Shown: in pieces, positions 36,120 through 45,876 of the stretch
Position numbering within the stretch: the stretch's first letter is position 1
How the letters are laid out: every line of letters starts with the position of its first letter
Source of the DNA: Microbacterium sp. JZ31
Lineage (GTDB): Bacteria > Actinomycetota > Actinomycetes > Actinomycetales > Microbacteriaceae
Reading direction: 5' to 3'
DNA length: 64,000 nt
Assembly: GCF_016805985.1 (NCBI RefSeq)
Contig: NZ_CP017661.1
Span: 1,922,001 to 1,986,000, forward strand
The notes under the pieces: model-generated
Seen by the model: only the letters and a program-made list of their open reading frames with translations
The model's database searches: none
Told to the model about the DNA's origin: nothing
Translations under genes and position numbers: made by a program

Positions 36120-37576
36120 CGCGACTCGCTGCGCTCGCTCAGTGCCGCGGACGCGCCCGGCGTCGCGCCGTCGTGGTGCGGCGTCGGGGTGCGGAGGGAC
36201 GCGAGCACCTGCGGGATGATCTGGTAGACGTTGCCGCAGCCGAGCGTGATCACGTAGTCGCCGTCGCGTGCGACGGACGCCGTGTAGTCCGCGGCCGCCT
36301 GCCAGTCGGCGACGAAGTGCACGCGCTCGGCGTCGCGGAAGGCACCGCTGACGAGCTCGCCCGTGACACCCGGGATCGGATCCTCGCGCGCGCCGTACAC
36401 GTCGAGCACCACCGTGTGATCGGCGAGCTCCTCGAGCACCTGGGCGAACTCTCCCGCCATCAGCTGCGTGCGCGAGTACGTGTGCGGCTGGTGCAGCGCG
36501 ATGATGCGCCCGTCCCCGACCACCGTGCGAGCCGCCGACAGCGCCGCCGCGACCTCGGTCGGATGGTGAGCGTAGTCGTCGTACACGCTCACGCCGCGCT
36601 CGGTGCCGTGCAGCTCGAAGCGGCGCACGGTCCCCTCGAACCCGGCGGTCACGGCATCGAGCGCGGGCTGCAGCTCGTGGCCGAGCGACACCAGCACGGC
36701 GACCGCGCCGGCGGCGTTGACGGCGTTGTGCTCGCCCGGCACCGCGAGGCGGCCGGAGGCGCTCCGGCCCCGGTGCGTGAGCGTGAACGCGACGGGCCCA
36801 TCGGTCACGATGTCGGTGATCCGGACGTCGGCGTCGTCCGCCGTGCCGAACGTCACGACGTTCGCGTGGCTGAGCCCGGCGGTGACGCGGCGCGCTCCCT
36901 CGTCGTCGGACGAGATCACGACCGCCTCGCGTGCGGCGTCGGCGAACCGGACGAACGCGGCGTCGAAGGCCTCGTGCGAGCCGTAGTGGTCGAGGTGGTC
37001 GGCGTCGACGTTCGTGATCAGCACGATCGACGTGTCATAGAGCAGGAAGGAGCCGTCGGACTCGTCGGCCTCGATCACGAACGGCTCGTCGGCGCCCGTG
37101 CCGCTCGAGACCCCGAGGCCCGCGATCACGCCGCCGTTGACGAAGCTCGGATCGGCACCCAGGCCGCGCAGGCCGGTGACGATCATGCCGGTCGACGTGG
37201 TCTTGCCGTGCGCGCCGGCGACCGCGACGAGGCGGCGGCCGCCGATCAGCCAGTGCAGCGCCTGCGAGCGGTGGATGATCGGCAGGCCGCGTTCCTTCGC
37301 CAGCAGGTACTCGGGGTTCTCGGGCCAGATCGCGCCCGAGAAGATCACGGTGTCGGCGTCGCCCAGGTTCGCCGCGTCGTGACCGACGTGCACGGTGGCA
37401 CCCAGCGCCGCCAGCTCGCGCAGGTTCTGACTGTCGGAGCGATCGGATCCGGAGACCTTCACGCCGCGCGCGAGGAACATGCGGGCAAGGCCCGACATGC
37501 CGGATCCGCCGATGCCGATGAAGTGCGCCGCACCGATGTGAGCGGGGATCGGGGTGCTGAGGTCGGGTCTGATCAT
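36116..37576 (-). CDS. murC: UDP-N-acetylmuramate--L-alanine ligase
   Basis: A 486-residue ligase adding the first residue, L-Ala, to UDP-MurNAc. It has the N-terminal Rossmann motif [13 protein letters not shown], the ATP loop [13 protein letters not shown], the ADESDGSFL segment, [17 protein letters not shown] region and [10 protein letters not shown]. The last residues (ALSERSESR) come from DNA resembling a repetitive element and are probably a non-conserved tail. Initiation is at ATG 37576; it follows murG by 63 nt, the largest gap between mraY and ftsQ. Confidence 0.96.
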   Translation of the reverse strand: MIRPDLSTPIPAHIGAAHFIGIGGSGMSGLARMFLARGVKVSGSDRSDSQNLRELAALGATVHVGHDAANLGDADTVIFSGAIWPENPEYLLAKERGLPIIHRSQALHWLIGGRRLVAVAGAHGKTTSTGMIVTGLRGLGADPSFVNGGVIAGLGVSSGTGADEPFVIEADESDGSFLLYDTSIVLITNVDADHLDHYGSHEAFDAAFVRFADAAREAVVISSDDEGARRVTAGLSHANVVTFGTADDADVRITDIVTDGPVAFTLTHRGRSASGRLAVPGEHNAVNAAGAVAVLVSLGHELQPALDAVTAGFEGTVRRFELHGTERGVSVYDDYAHHPTEVAAALSAARTVVGDGRIIALHQPHTYSRTQLMAGEFAQVLEELADHTVVLDVYGAREDPIPGVTGELVSGAFRDAERVHFVADWQAAADYTASVARDGDYVITLGCGNVYQIIPQVLASLRTPTPHHDGATPGASAALSERSESR

Positions 37577-37639
37577 GGCCCTGCAAGTCTAAGTCGGCCC
37601 GCCTGCAGGCGGCCGTCGGCGCGCGGGCGGGCGTGCGCC

Positions 37640-38719
37640 TCAGAGGACGCGGCCGAGCGCGCGGTCGAGCTGCGCGATGACGTTCTCCGTGCCACGGCGC
37701 GTGCCGGCGTTCTGGGCGGCCGCCGACATGCCGGCGAGACGCCGGTCGTCGCGCAGCAGCGGCAGGATCTCCGAGCGCACGCGCTCGGGGGTGAAGGCCG
37801 CGTCGTCGATCAGGATCGCCGCGCCCGCCGACACCGAGGACGACGCGTTCAGCCGCTGCTCGCCGTTGCCGACGGCGTACGGCACGTAGACGGCGGGGAT
37901 GCCGAGGGCGGCGACCTCGCTCACCGTGGAGGACCCCGCCCGCGAGACGATCAGGTCCGCGAGCGCGAACGCGAGGTCCATGCGGTCGAGATAGCGGACC
38001 ATCGCGTACCCGTCGACGCCCGGATCCTCGAGGTCGGATCGCTCCCCCGTCGCGTGCAGCAGCTGCCAGCCCGCGTCGAGGATGTCGCGCCACGACCCGG
38101 CGAGGGTCTCATTGATCCGGCGGGCGCCCAGCGACCCCCCGAACGCGAGCAGCGTCCTCCGGTCGGGGTCGAGGCCGAAGAAGTCGGCGGCCTCGGCGCG
38201 CCGTCCCGCGCGGTCGAGGTCCACGATCTCGCGGCGCAGCGGCATGCCGACGACCTCCGCGCGGCGCAGCGGCGTGCCGGGGAACGTGACGCCGACGGCT
38301 GCCGCGCGGCGCGCGCCCAGCACGTTGGCGAGCCCGGGGCGCGCGTTCGCCTCGTGCACCACGAACGGGATGCGCTCGCGGCGCGCCGCCACGTATGCCG
38401 GGGCGGAGGCGTAGCCGCCGAAGCCCACGACGACATCGACGCCGCGATCTCGGATGTACCCGCGCACCCGGCCGACCGCGCGCGGGAAGCGCACGGGGAA
38501 CGCCGCGGCCGCGCCGTCCGGGCGGCGCGGGAACGGGACCTTCTCCACGATCAGGAGCTCGTAGCCGCGCTCGGGGACGAGCCGCGACTCGAGCCCCTCC
38601 TGCGTGCCCAGGACGAGCACATCGGCGTCCGGTTCGCGCAGGCGCAGTCCGTCCGCGACGGCGAGCAGGGGGTTCACATGACCGGCGGTGCCACCGCCGG
38701 CGAGAAGGTACGTCGTCAC
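37640..38719 (-). CDS. murG: UDP-GlcNAc--lipid I GlcNAc transferase
   Basis: A 359-residue GT28 glycosyltransferase that converts lipid I to lipid II on the inner membrane face. The glycine loop LLAGGGTAGHVNPLLAVAD is at the N-terminus and the second, LAFGGSLGARRINE, begins the C-terminal domain. The UDP-GlcNAc motif SRAGSSTVSEVAALGIPAV and the YAVGNGEQRLNA segment are intact. The start overlaps the ftsW stop by 4 nt. Confidence 0.96.
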   Translation of the reverse strand: MTTYLLAGGGTAGHVNPLLAVADGLRLREPDADVLVLGTQEGLESRLVPERGYELLIVEKVPFPRRPDGAAAAFPVRFPRAVGRVRGYIRDRGVDVVVGFGGYASAPAYVAARRERIPFVVHEANARPGLANVLGARRAAAVGVTFPGTPLRRAEVVGMPLRREIVDLDRAGRRAEAADFFGLDPDRRTLLAFGGSLGARRINETLAGSWRDILDAGWQLLHATGERSDLEDPGVDGYAMVRYLDRMDLAFALADLIVSRAGSSTVSEVAALGIPAVYVPYAVGNGEQRLNASSSVSAGAAILIDDAAFTPERVRSEILPLLRDDRRLAGMSAAAQNAGTRRGTENVIAQLDRALGRVL

Positions 38720-39945
38720 CGATCGATTCTCTCAGGCGCCGCGGGCAGCGTCCGGCAGAACGCCAGCAGCACGCCGCACGCCACGAGGATCGCGATGAGC
38801 GAACTGCCTCCTGCCGACAGGAACGGCAGCGGCACGCCGAGCACCGGGAACACCCGCAGCACCACGCCGATGTTGATGAGGGCCTGCCCGAGGATCCACA
38901 CCGTGATGCCGCCCGCGGCGATCTTGACGAACAGGTCGTCGCTGTTGCGGATGAGCCGGAACGCGCCGACGGCGAACGTCGCGAACAGCAGCAGCACCGC
39001 CACGCACCCGATCAGGCCCAGCTCCTCGCCGACGATCGCGAAGATGTAGTCGTCTCCCGCGGCGGGCAGCCAGTTGTACTTCTCGACCGAGTTGCCGAGT
39101 CCCACGCCGAACACCCCGCCGCTCGCCAGTCCCCAGATGCCGTGCGTGGACTGGTAGCACTCGTTGAGGTAGTCGCAGTCCTCGTTGAACATGCTGAGGA
39201 TGCGCTTCATGCGGTTCTCGCTCGTGACGGCGTAGCCGACCACGCCCACCACGCCGAGAAGCAGCGGCAGCACGAAGATGCGCAGGTTCACGGTCGAGAA
39301 GAACAGGGCGCCGAGCAGCACGAGCACCATGATCATCACGGTGCCGAGGTCATGTCCCGCGATGACCGTGCCCATCGCGAGGCCGGCGACCGGCACGAGC
39401 GGGATGATCACGTGCTGCAGCCTGCCGAGCTTCGCGCGCTTGCGGTACAGGATCATCGCGGTCCACAGCGCGAGTGCGAGCTTCAGGAACTCCGACGGCT
39501 GGAGTGAGAACCCCGCGATGGCGATCCAGTTGCGGTTTCCGCCGGCCTCCACACCCAGACCCGGCACGAAGACCAACAGCTGCAGGCAGATCGCGCCGAT
39601 CAGCATCAGCCATGCGGACTTGCGGAAGAACCGCACGGGCAGCCTGCTCGTGACGAACATCAGGGCGAGGCCCAGCAGGGCGAACACGCCCTGCTGCATG
39701 CCGTCGTTGTAGGGGCTCTTGCCCTCGCTGAGCGCCGAGGCCGTCGTGGCCGACGTCACCATCACGATGCCGAAGCCCGTCAGCAGCAGCGCCGACGACA
39801 CGATCAGCAGGAACTCGAGCGGCACGGGCGCGAAGACCCGGCCCAGCGAGACGCGGGCGGTCAGTGCGCCCGAGCGCGTCGCGTCCTGCGGGTCAGCGCT
39901 CTTCGCCGGGCGCGTCGTCCTCGGGGGTCGCGTCGTGGTGCTCAT
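38716..39945 (-). CDS. ftsW: septal peptidoglycan glycosyltransferase FtsW
   Basis: A 409-residue SEDS polymerase with about 10 spans, the septal partner of FtsI. Conserved segments include GGNRNWI-IAGFSLQPSEFLKLAL, the catalytic-loop region AGHDLGTVMIM and GNSVEKYNWLPAAGDDYIFAIVGEELGL near the end. The final PLPFLSAGGSSLI block is characteristic. The N-terminus (first 17 codons) overlaps the murD end by 53 nt, a long but real-looking overlap in actinobacterial dcw clusters. Confidence 0.95.
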   Translation of the reverse strand: MSTTTRPPRTTRPAKSADPQDATRSGALTARVSLGRVFAPVPLEFLLIVSSALLLTGFGIVMVTSATTASALSEGKSPYNDGMQQGVFALLGLALMFVTSRLPVRFFRKSAWLMLIGAICLQLLVFVPGLGVEAGGNRNWIAIAGFSLQPSEFLKLALALWTAMILYRKRAKLGRLQHVIIPLVPVAGLAMGTVIAGHDLGTVMIMVLVLLGALFFSTVNLRIFVLPLLLGVVGVVGYAVTSENRMKRILSMFNEDCDYLNECYQSTHGIWGLASGGVFGVGLGNSVEKYNWLPAAGDDYIFAIVGEELGLIGCVAVLLLFATFAVGAFRLIRNSDDLFVKIAAGGITVWILGQALINIGVVLRVFPVLGVPLPFLSAGGSSLIAILVACGVLLAFCRTLPAAPERIDR

Positions 39946-41442
39946 CCGCTCCCCCTCCGATCCGTGCCCTCACCGCGGCGGCGAAGCGCGCGCCGCGGTC
40001 GTCGTATCCCGTGAACTGATCGAACGATGCGGCGGCGGGTGCCAGCAGCACCACGTCTCCGTCTCGCGCGATCCCGGCCGCCAGCTCGACGGCCCGGTTC
40101 ATGACTGTCTCAGTCTCGGCGTGGTCGACCTCGAAGACCGGCACCGCGGGCGCGTGTCGCGCGAAAGCCGCGACGACCTCGCCGCGTTCCACGCCGATCA
40201 CGATCGCTGCCCGGCTGGCCGGTCCGCGCTGGGCCACGAGGGCGCCGATGTCGACGCCCTTCAGCTGGCCGCCCACGATCCACACCGCGCCCGGATAGGC
40301 CGCGAGCGACGACGCCGCCGCGTGCGGGTTCGTCGCCTTCGAGTCGTCCACCCAGGTCACGCCGCCCTCGCGCGCGACGACCTCGATCCGGTGCGGGTCG
40401 AGGCGGAAGCCCTCGAGCGCCGAACGGATCGCGGCGGGCGGCACGTCGAGCGACCGTGCGAGCGCGGACGCGGCGAGGATGTTCGCGACGATGTGCGGCG
40501 CCGCGAGGCCGCGTTCGGCGAGCGCCCCCACGGTCGTGAGCTCGAGGGCGGACGTGCGGCGCTCCTCCAGGAACGCGCGGTCGACGAGGATGCCCTCGAT
40601 CACGCCGAGATCGCTGGGCCCGGGGACGCCGAGGTCGAAGCCGATCGCGCGGGCGCCCTCCACGACCTCCGCGTCCTCGACCATGCGCATCGTGGCCTCG
40701 TCGGCCTTGTTGTACACGGCGGCGACCTTCGTGTTGCGGTACACGACGGCCTTCGCATCGCGGTAGGCCTCGAACGAGCCGTGCCACACCAGGTGGTCGT
40801 CCGCGAGGTTCAGGCACACGGCCGCGTGCGGCGACGGCGAGCCGACCCCTTCCTCGAGCCCGAGATACCACAGCTGGTGGCTCGACAGCTCGACGACGAG
40901 CACGTCGAAGCCGGCCGGATCGCGGACGGCGTCGAGGATCGGCACGCCGATGTTGCCGCACGGCGCGGCGCGCAGGCCGCCCTCGACGAGCATCGTGGCG
41001 GTCAGGCGCGTCGTGGTGGTCTTGCCGTTCGTGCCGGTGATGAAGATCCACTCGGCCGGCGTGCCGTCGGGGCGCGGCACCTTGTCGCGCACGCGCCAGG
41101 CGAGCTCGATGTCCCCCACAGCGCCACGCCGCTCTCGCGCGCCCACGTCACGACCGGGTGAGACGGCGGGAAGCCGGGCGAGGCGACGACGACCTCGGGA
41201 TCGAACATACGCAGCTCGGCCGGGACGTCATCGAGCGAGCCCTGCCACAGGCGCGCGCCGATGACCGGCACGAGCCGCGCGTACTCCTCGGCGGCCGTCT
41301 CGGTGACCACCAGCACGTCCGCGCCGAGCTCGGCGAGCGTGTCGGCGACCGAGAATCCGGTCGACGCGAGGCCGAGCACGGCGACGCGCAGGCCCTTCCA
41401 ATCGGCGTTCCAGCTGGTCAGGGAATCGATGCGTTCGCTCAT
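39893..41442 (-). CDS. murD: UDP-N-acetylmuramoyl-L-alanine--D-glutamate ligase, frameshifted as read
   Basis: Adds D-Glu to UDP-MurNAc-Ala. The N-terminal frame starts at ATG 41442 (MSERIDSLTSWNADWKGL, LGLASTGFSVADTL, SPGFPPSHPVV) and reaches ESGVALWG. It then runs into unrelated sequence. The remainder is in another frame: GDIELAWRVRDK, the ATP loop ITGTNGKTTTTR, NLADDHLVWH, DDSKATNPHA and the closing LLAPAAASFDQF. Restoring one G/C in the C5 run at 41113-41117 gives ALWGDIELAWR and an uninterrupted 516-residue enzyme. The gene is essential, so a sequence error is the simplest reading. Its start overlaps the mraY stop by 4 nt. Confidence 0.92.
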
Positions 41443-42551
41443 GTGCGGCTGAGCCATTCGACGTAGAAGAGACCGATGCCGCTGACGGACAGCAGGCCGG
41501 CGATGATCCAGAATCGCGCGACGATCGTGACCTCGGGCCAGCCGCGCATCTCGAAGTGGTGATGGATCGGACTCATCAGGAACAGCCGCTTGCCACGCGT
41601 CAGCTTGAAGTAGAGCCGCTGCAGGATGACCGACCCGGACGAGATCACGAACAGACCGGCGATCAGGAGGCCGAGCAGCTCGGTTCGCGTCAGCACCGCC
41701 ATGGCGGTCACGACGCCGCCGATCGCCATCGACCCGACGTCGCCCATGAACACCTGCGCCTTGGGCGCGTTCCACCACAGGAAGCCGACGAGGCCGCCCA
41801 CCACCGCGGCCGCGACGACCGCGAGGTCGAGCGGATCGCGCGTGCTGTAGCAGGCCTGCAGCAGCTCGGGCTCGAGCAGCACGCGCGTGCACGCCTGATT
41901 GAACTGCCAGAACGCGATCAGGCTGTACGCCCCCACGACGAAGATGCCCGCGCCGGCCGCGAGGCCGTCCAGACCGTCCGTGAGGTTGACGCTGTTGGAG
42001 AAGCCCGTGCCGAGCAGCGACAGCCAGACGAGGTACAGCAGCCAGCCGAGAACCGGGCCGAGCGCCATGAACGACAGCACGGGGATGTCGCGGAACAGCG
42101 AGACGTAGCCCGTGCCGGGGGTCTGGCCGTACGCGTTCTCGAAGTTCAGCGCGGCGATCGCGAACGGCACGATCGCGATGACCTGGCCCGCGATCTTGCG
42201 CCATCCGCTCAGGCCGTCGTAGTGATCCTGCTTCACCTTCAGGTAGTCGTCGATGAAGCCCACGGCACCGAACGACAGCATGAGCCAGATCACCAGCCAG
42301 CCCGACGGGGTCGGCGGGTTGCCGCCCGCCCAGCAGCCGACGAGATAGCCGATCACCGTGCCGACGATGAAGATCGTGCCGCCCATGGTGGGCGTGCCGC
42401 GCTTGACCTCGTGGTCGGGGGCGAGCATCTTCGCGCTCGCGACGCGGATGGGCTGGGCCCAGCCCCAGCGGCGGAACAGCCGCAGGAACACGGGCGTCAG
42501 GAACAGGGAGAACGCCAGGGAGATCGCCGCTGCCGTCAGAAGTGATCTCAC
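41439..42551 (-). CDS. mraY: phospho-N-acetylmuramoyl-pentapeptide transferase
   Basis: A 370-residue, ten-span enzyme that moves phospho-MurNAc-pentapeptide to undecaprenyl phosphate, making lipid I. Catalytic aspartates are in the GFIDDYLKV segment and in NLTDGLDGLAAG; other marks are KRGTPTMGGTIFI, GDVGSMAIGG and SPIHHHFE. Initiation is at GTG 42551 (VRSLLTAAA), whose bases overlap the murF stop (GTGA, 4 nt). The upstream open frame is a murF shadow. Confidence 0.96.
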   Translation of the reverse strand: MRSLLTAAAISLAFSLFLTPVFLRLFRRWGWAQPIRVASAKMLAPDHEVKRGTPTMGGTIFIVGTVIGYLVGCWAGGNPPTPSGWLVIWLMLSFGAVGFIDDYLKVKQDHYDGLSGWRKIAGQVIAIVPFAIAALNFENAYGQTPGTGYVSLFRDIPVLSFMALGPVLGWLLYLVWLSLLGTGFSNSVNLTDGLDGLAAGAGIFVVGAYSLIAFWQFNQACTRVLLEPELLQACYSTRDPLDLAVVAAAVVGGLVGFLWWNAPKAQVFMGDVGSMAIGGVVTAMAVLTRTELLGLLIAGLFVISSGSVILQRLYFKLTRGKRLFLMSPIHHHFEMRGWPEVTIVARFWIIAGLLSVSGIGLFYVEWLSRT

Positions 42552-43960
42552 GAGAACGATTCTCCCAGACGATCGCCGAGGAACCGGAGCCCGGCCGCGT
42601 TGGACGACTTCACGAGCACGGAGTCGCCGGGACGCAGCTCGTCCTGGAGGTAGGCGAACGCCTCGTCCGCCGTCTCGAAGAAGACGGCCTCGCCGCTCCA
42701 CGAGCCCTCCGCGATCGCCGCGAGGTACAGCGCGCGGGCGTCCTGTCCGACGACGACGATGCGCGGGATGCGCAGCCGCACGGCGAGCAGGCCGATCTTC
42801 ATGTGCTCCTCGACCGAGTGCTCGCCGAGCTCGCTCATGGCCCCGAGCACCGCGACCATGCGCTCGTCCGGCCCGCTGATCTGCGCGAGCGTGCGCAGCG
42901 CTGCCGCGACCGCATCGGGGCTCGCGTTGTAGGCGTCGTTGATGATCCGGACGGGCGACTGCGTGAGCACCTGCATGCGCCAGCGCTCGGCGAGCTCGAC
43001 CGTCTCGATGCGCTCGACGGCGGCCTCGGGGGCGACGCCGAGCGCGGCCGCCGCCGTGATCGCCGCGAGGGCGTTCTTGACGTGGTGCGCACCCAGCACG
43101 CGCAGGTGCAGCGGCAGCTCCCGCCCGCCGACCGTGACGGTCGTGCGGGTGCCGGAGGCCGTCACCTCGAGCGCGCCCGAGCGCACGTCGGCCGTCTCGG
43201 CCTCTCCGAACCAGCGCACCTCGAGGTCGCGCTCCTGCGCGATCGAGGCCATGCCCGCCACGCGGGGGTCGTCGGCGTTCAGGACGGCAACGCCGCCGCG
43301 GCGCACGGCCCGCACCAGCTCGGACTTCTCGCGGACGGTGCCGTCGAGTCCTCCGAAGCCGCCCGCGTGCGCCATGCCGATCATCAGCACGACGCCGACG
43401 TCGGGCGTCACGAGTCCCGCGAGCCGCGCGATCTGCCCGTGCCCGTCCGCCCCGAACTCGCACACCAGGAAGCGGGTGTCGTGCGTCACTCGCAGCATGG
43501 TGAGCGGCGCGCCCACGGCGTTGTTGTACGAGCCCTTGGGCGCGACGGTCTCGCCCTCGGGGCGCAGGATCGTCGCCAGCAGGTTCTTCGTCGTCGTCTT
43601 GCCGTTCGAGCCGGTGATCCCCACGATCTTCAGCGCGCCGCCGGCGCGCACGCGCGCCACGACCTCGCGCGCGAGATCCGCGATCGCGAGCACGACGTCC
43701 GGGACGACGATCTGCGTGACCGGCTCGTCGACGACGCGCTCGACGAGCGCGAGCACCGCGCCCGCCTCGACGGCCTTGCCGACGAACAGGTGGCCGTCGG
43801 TCGTCTCGCCGGGCTTGGCGACGAAGACCGCTCCGGGCGTCATGGCGCGCGAGTCGGTGTCCACGTCGCCGGAGACGACCGTCTCCGGCGTCGCGTCGCC
43901 GTGCAGGTGCAGCCGTCCTCCGATCGCCTCCGCGATCTCCGAGAGCGTCAGGGCGATCAT
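42548..43960 (-). CDS. murF: UDP-MurNAc-tripeptide--D-Ala-D-Ala ligase
   Basis: A 470-residue ligase adding D-Ala-D-Ala. It is MurF, not MurE: it has GITGSNGKTTTKNLL, KGSYNNAVGAPLTML, CEFGADGHGQIARL, INDAYNASPDAV and the closing VLVKSSNAAGL. Initiates at ATG 43960. There is little ribosome-site sequence directly upstream; instead a 12-codon reading frame with a GGAGG site ends across this start (see 43957-43995). Next upstream is ftsI; the murE usually between them is missing. Confidence 0.95.
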   Translation of the reverse strand: MIALTLSEIAEAIGGRLHLHGDATPETVVSGDVDTDSRAMTPGAVFVAKPGETTDGHLFVGKAVEAGAVLALVERVVDEPVTQIVVPDVVLAIADLAREVVARVRAGGALKIVGITGSNGKTTTKNLLATILRPEGETVAPKGSYNNAVGAPLTMLRVTHDTRFLVCEFGADGHGQIARLAGLVTPDVGVVLMIGMAHAGGFGGLDGTVREKSELVRAVRRGGVAVLNADDPRVAGMASIAQERDLEVRWFGEAETADVRSGALEVTASGTRTTVTVGGRELPLHLRVLGAHHVKNALAAITAAAALGVAPEAAVERIETVELAERWRMQVLTQSPVRIINDAYNASPDAVAAALRTLAQISGPDERMVAVLGAMSELGEHSVEEHMKIGLLAVRLRIPRIVVVGQDARALYLAAIAEGSWSGEAVFFETADEAFAYLQDELRPGDSVLVKSSNAAGLRFLGDRLGESFS

Positions 43961-43995
43961 GCGGCGAACGCGATCATCAGGGCAGGCCGGATCAT
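43957..43995 (-). CDS. possible 12-residue leader ORF coupled to murF
   Basis: ATG 43995 opens a frame reading MIRPALMIAFAA and ending in a TGA that overlaps the murF ATG (ATGA). GGAGG lies 12 nt before it (44008-44012), whereas murF itself has no good site. Translation of this small frame could deliver ribosomes to murF. There is no independent evidence for a functional peptide. Confidence 0.3.
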   Translation of the reverse strand: MIRPALMIAFAA

Positions 43996-44048
43996 TCGGA
44001 TGGTGTACCTCCGTGGTGCTCGCTCTGCCCCGGGCACGGGGTGGCGCA

Positions 44049-45836
44049 TCACTTCAACATCGGGAGCTTGGTCTCGGGCTCCGTGCGGCCCGGCGGGACA
44101 CGGTAGGACTGCAACACGTAGGCCATCGCCTTCTGCATCGCGGGCGCCGTGGCCGCAGACGAGGTTACCCGCTTGGGCTCGTCGAGCGTAATCATGACCA
44201 CGTACTGCGGGTCGTCCGCCGGGGCGAACCCGACCATGCTCGTGAAGTACACGCCGGGCTTGTACCCGCCGCCCTCGGCAGGCTTCTGCGCCGTGCCGGT
44301 CTTGGTCGCGATGCTGTAGCCGGGCACCTTGATCTGCTCGGCGACCGAGCTCTGGAACGCGACGTTCTCGAGCATGAGCTGCAGCTGCTGCGCCGTGCCC
44401 TCGCTGATCACGCGCTCCGGCTCCGCCGTCTCCGCCGCCGTCACCTCGCCGTCCGGGGTCGTGCACGACTCGACGAGCTGCGGAGCGACGCGCACGCCGT
44501 CGTTGGCGATGGTCTGGTAGGCGCTCGCCACCTGCGGGATCGTGGCGGTGAACGCCTGCCCGAACGTCGTGGCGTAGTGCTGCTGGTTGTCCCATTCGGC
44601 GGGAGGCGCGATCCAGCCGTTCTGCTCCCCCGGGAACCCGACCACGGCGCCGCCTCCGATGCCGAACTTCTGCAGCCACTCGTAGCGCTTCTGCTCGGGC
44701 AGCATCTCGCCGAACTTCGACAGCGCCACGTTCGACGAGTCGATCAGGGCACCGGCGAGCGTGTAGGTCTGCTCGGGGTGCGGGTGCGAGTCCCCGAGGC
44801 GGGCGCCGTTGGGGAACTCCTCCCAGTCCTTTGCCGTCACCGTGCTGAGCGGGTTCGCCACGCCCTCCTCGAGCAGCGAGGCGGCGGTGATGGCCTTGAA
44901 GGTCGAGCCCGGCTCGAAGGTCGTGCCGAACACGAGCGAGCCGCGATATGCGGGATCCGTCCCGGCCACGTCGTTCGGGTCCATGGCCGGGTACTGCGCG
45001 GCCGCCCGGATCTTCCCGGTCTTGACCTCCTGGATGTAGACGGTGCCCGAGATCGCCTTCTGGTTCTGCGTCTCCTCGGCGATCATCTGCTCCATGTACC
45101 ACTGCAGATCGGAGTCGATCGTGAGCTGCACCTGACCGCCGTCGGTCGCGGGGGTCACCTGCTCCGATCCGGGGATGCGGATGCCGTCGGTCCTGCCGAT
45201 CTGGTAGGTCTCCTCGCCGTCCTTCGCCTCGAGGCAGTCGTTCTGCCAGCGCTCGACGCCCGCGAGCGCCTCGCCGTCGTTCGACTCGAAGCCGAGCAGG
45301 TTGCCGCCCACCGCCCCGTTCGGGTAGGACCGCGACGGGCGCGGGTCGTAGGTGAGGTACGGCACCTCGAGCTCGCGCAGCGCCTGGTACTGCGCCGTCG
45401 AGACACCGCGCGTCAGCTCCGCCCACTGCGACTCGGGCTCGTTCGCCTTCTTGTCCGCGACGATCCGCTTGATCTCCTCGACGTCCATGCCCACGATCTG
45501 CGCGATCAGCGCGGCCTGCTCGTCCCACGTCTGCAGGTGCTCGGAGCCGTCCTCGGCCGTGCGCTCGATGTCCGCCACGAGCGTCGGATCGATGTTGACG
45601 TCGTAGCGCATGGTCGAGCTGGCCAGCACGACGCCGTTCTCGTCGACGATCGTGCCGCGCGTGCCGAACAGCTTCTCGTAACCTGCCCGCTGGTCGACGG
45701 AATCGGCGCGGTGCTCCTCCGCGTGCACGACCTGGATGTCGATCAGGCGCACGACGAAGCCGCCCAGCACGGTCAGCACGATGGCGGCCGCCACCATGGT
45801 GCGGCGACGCGACGAGCGTTTGGCGATCGGATTCAT
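44049..45836 (-). CDS. ftsI: peptidoglycan D,D-transpeptidase FtsI (penicillin-binding protein 2B type)
   Basis: A 595-residue class B PBP that cross-links septal peptidoglycan. It has an N-terminal span (about 13-34), the PBP dimerisation domain (RGTIVDENGVVLASS), then the transpeptidase domain. Active-site motifs are S311-TFK (SxxK), S367-SN (SxN) and K512-TG (KTG). Length is normal and no PASTA domains are present. The start is ATG 45836, 40 nt after ftsL. Downstream is murF without murE. Confidence 0.96.
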   Translation of the reverse strand: MNPIAKRSSRRRTMVAAAIVLTVLGGFVVRLIDIQVVHAEEHRADSVDQRAGYEKLFGTRGTIVDENGVVLASSTMRYDVNIDPTLVADIERTAEDGSEHLQTWDEQAALIAQIVGMDVEEIKRIVADKKANEPESQWAELTRGVSTAQYQALRELEVPYLTYDPRPSRSYPNGAVGGNLLGFESNDGEALAGVERWQNDCLEAKDGEETYQIGRTDGIRIPGSEQVTPATDGGQVQLTIDSDLQWYMEQMIAEETQNQKAISGTVYIQEVKTGKIRAAAQYPAMDPNDVAGTDPAYRGSLVFGTTFEPGSTFKAITAASLLEEGVANPLSTVTAKDWEEFPNGARLGDSHPHPEQTYTLAGALIDSSNVALSKFGEMLPEQKRYEWLQKFGIGGGAVVGFPGEQNGWIAPPAEWDNQQHYATTFGQAFTATIPQVASAYQTIANDGVRVAPQLVESCTTPDGEVTAAETAEPERVISEGTAQQLQLMLENVAFQSSVAEQIKVPGYSIATKTGTAQKPAEGGGYKPGVYFTSMVGFAPADDPQYVVMITLDEPKRVTSSAATAPAMQKAMAYVLQSYRVPPGRTEPETKLPMLK

Positions 45837-45876
45837 CGGCTCCCCTGGCGCATGCGGGTTTCGTCGGATCGGTGGG

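Noticed and set aside
41002..42204. Reading murD as two separate genes
   Set aside because: The halves contain complementary, non-overlapping parts of one MurD and meet at a homopolymer; a one-base correction rejoins them.
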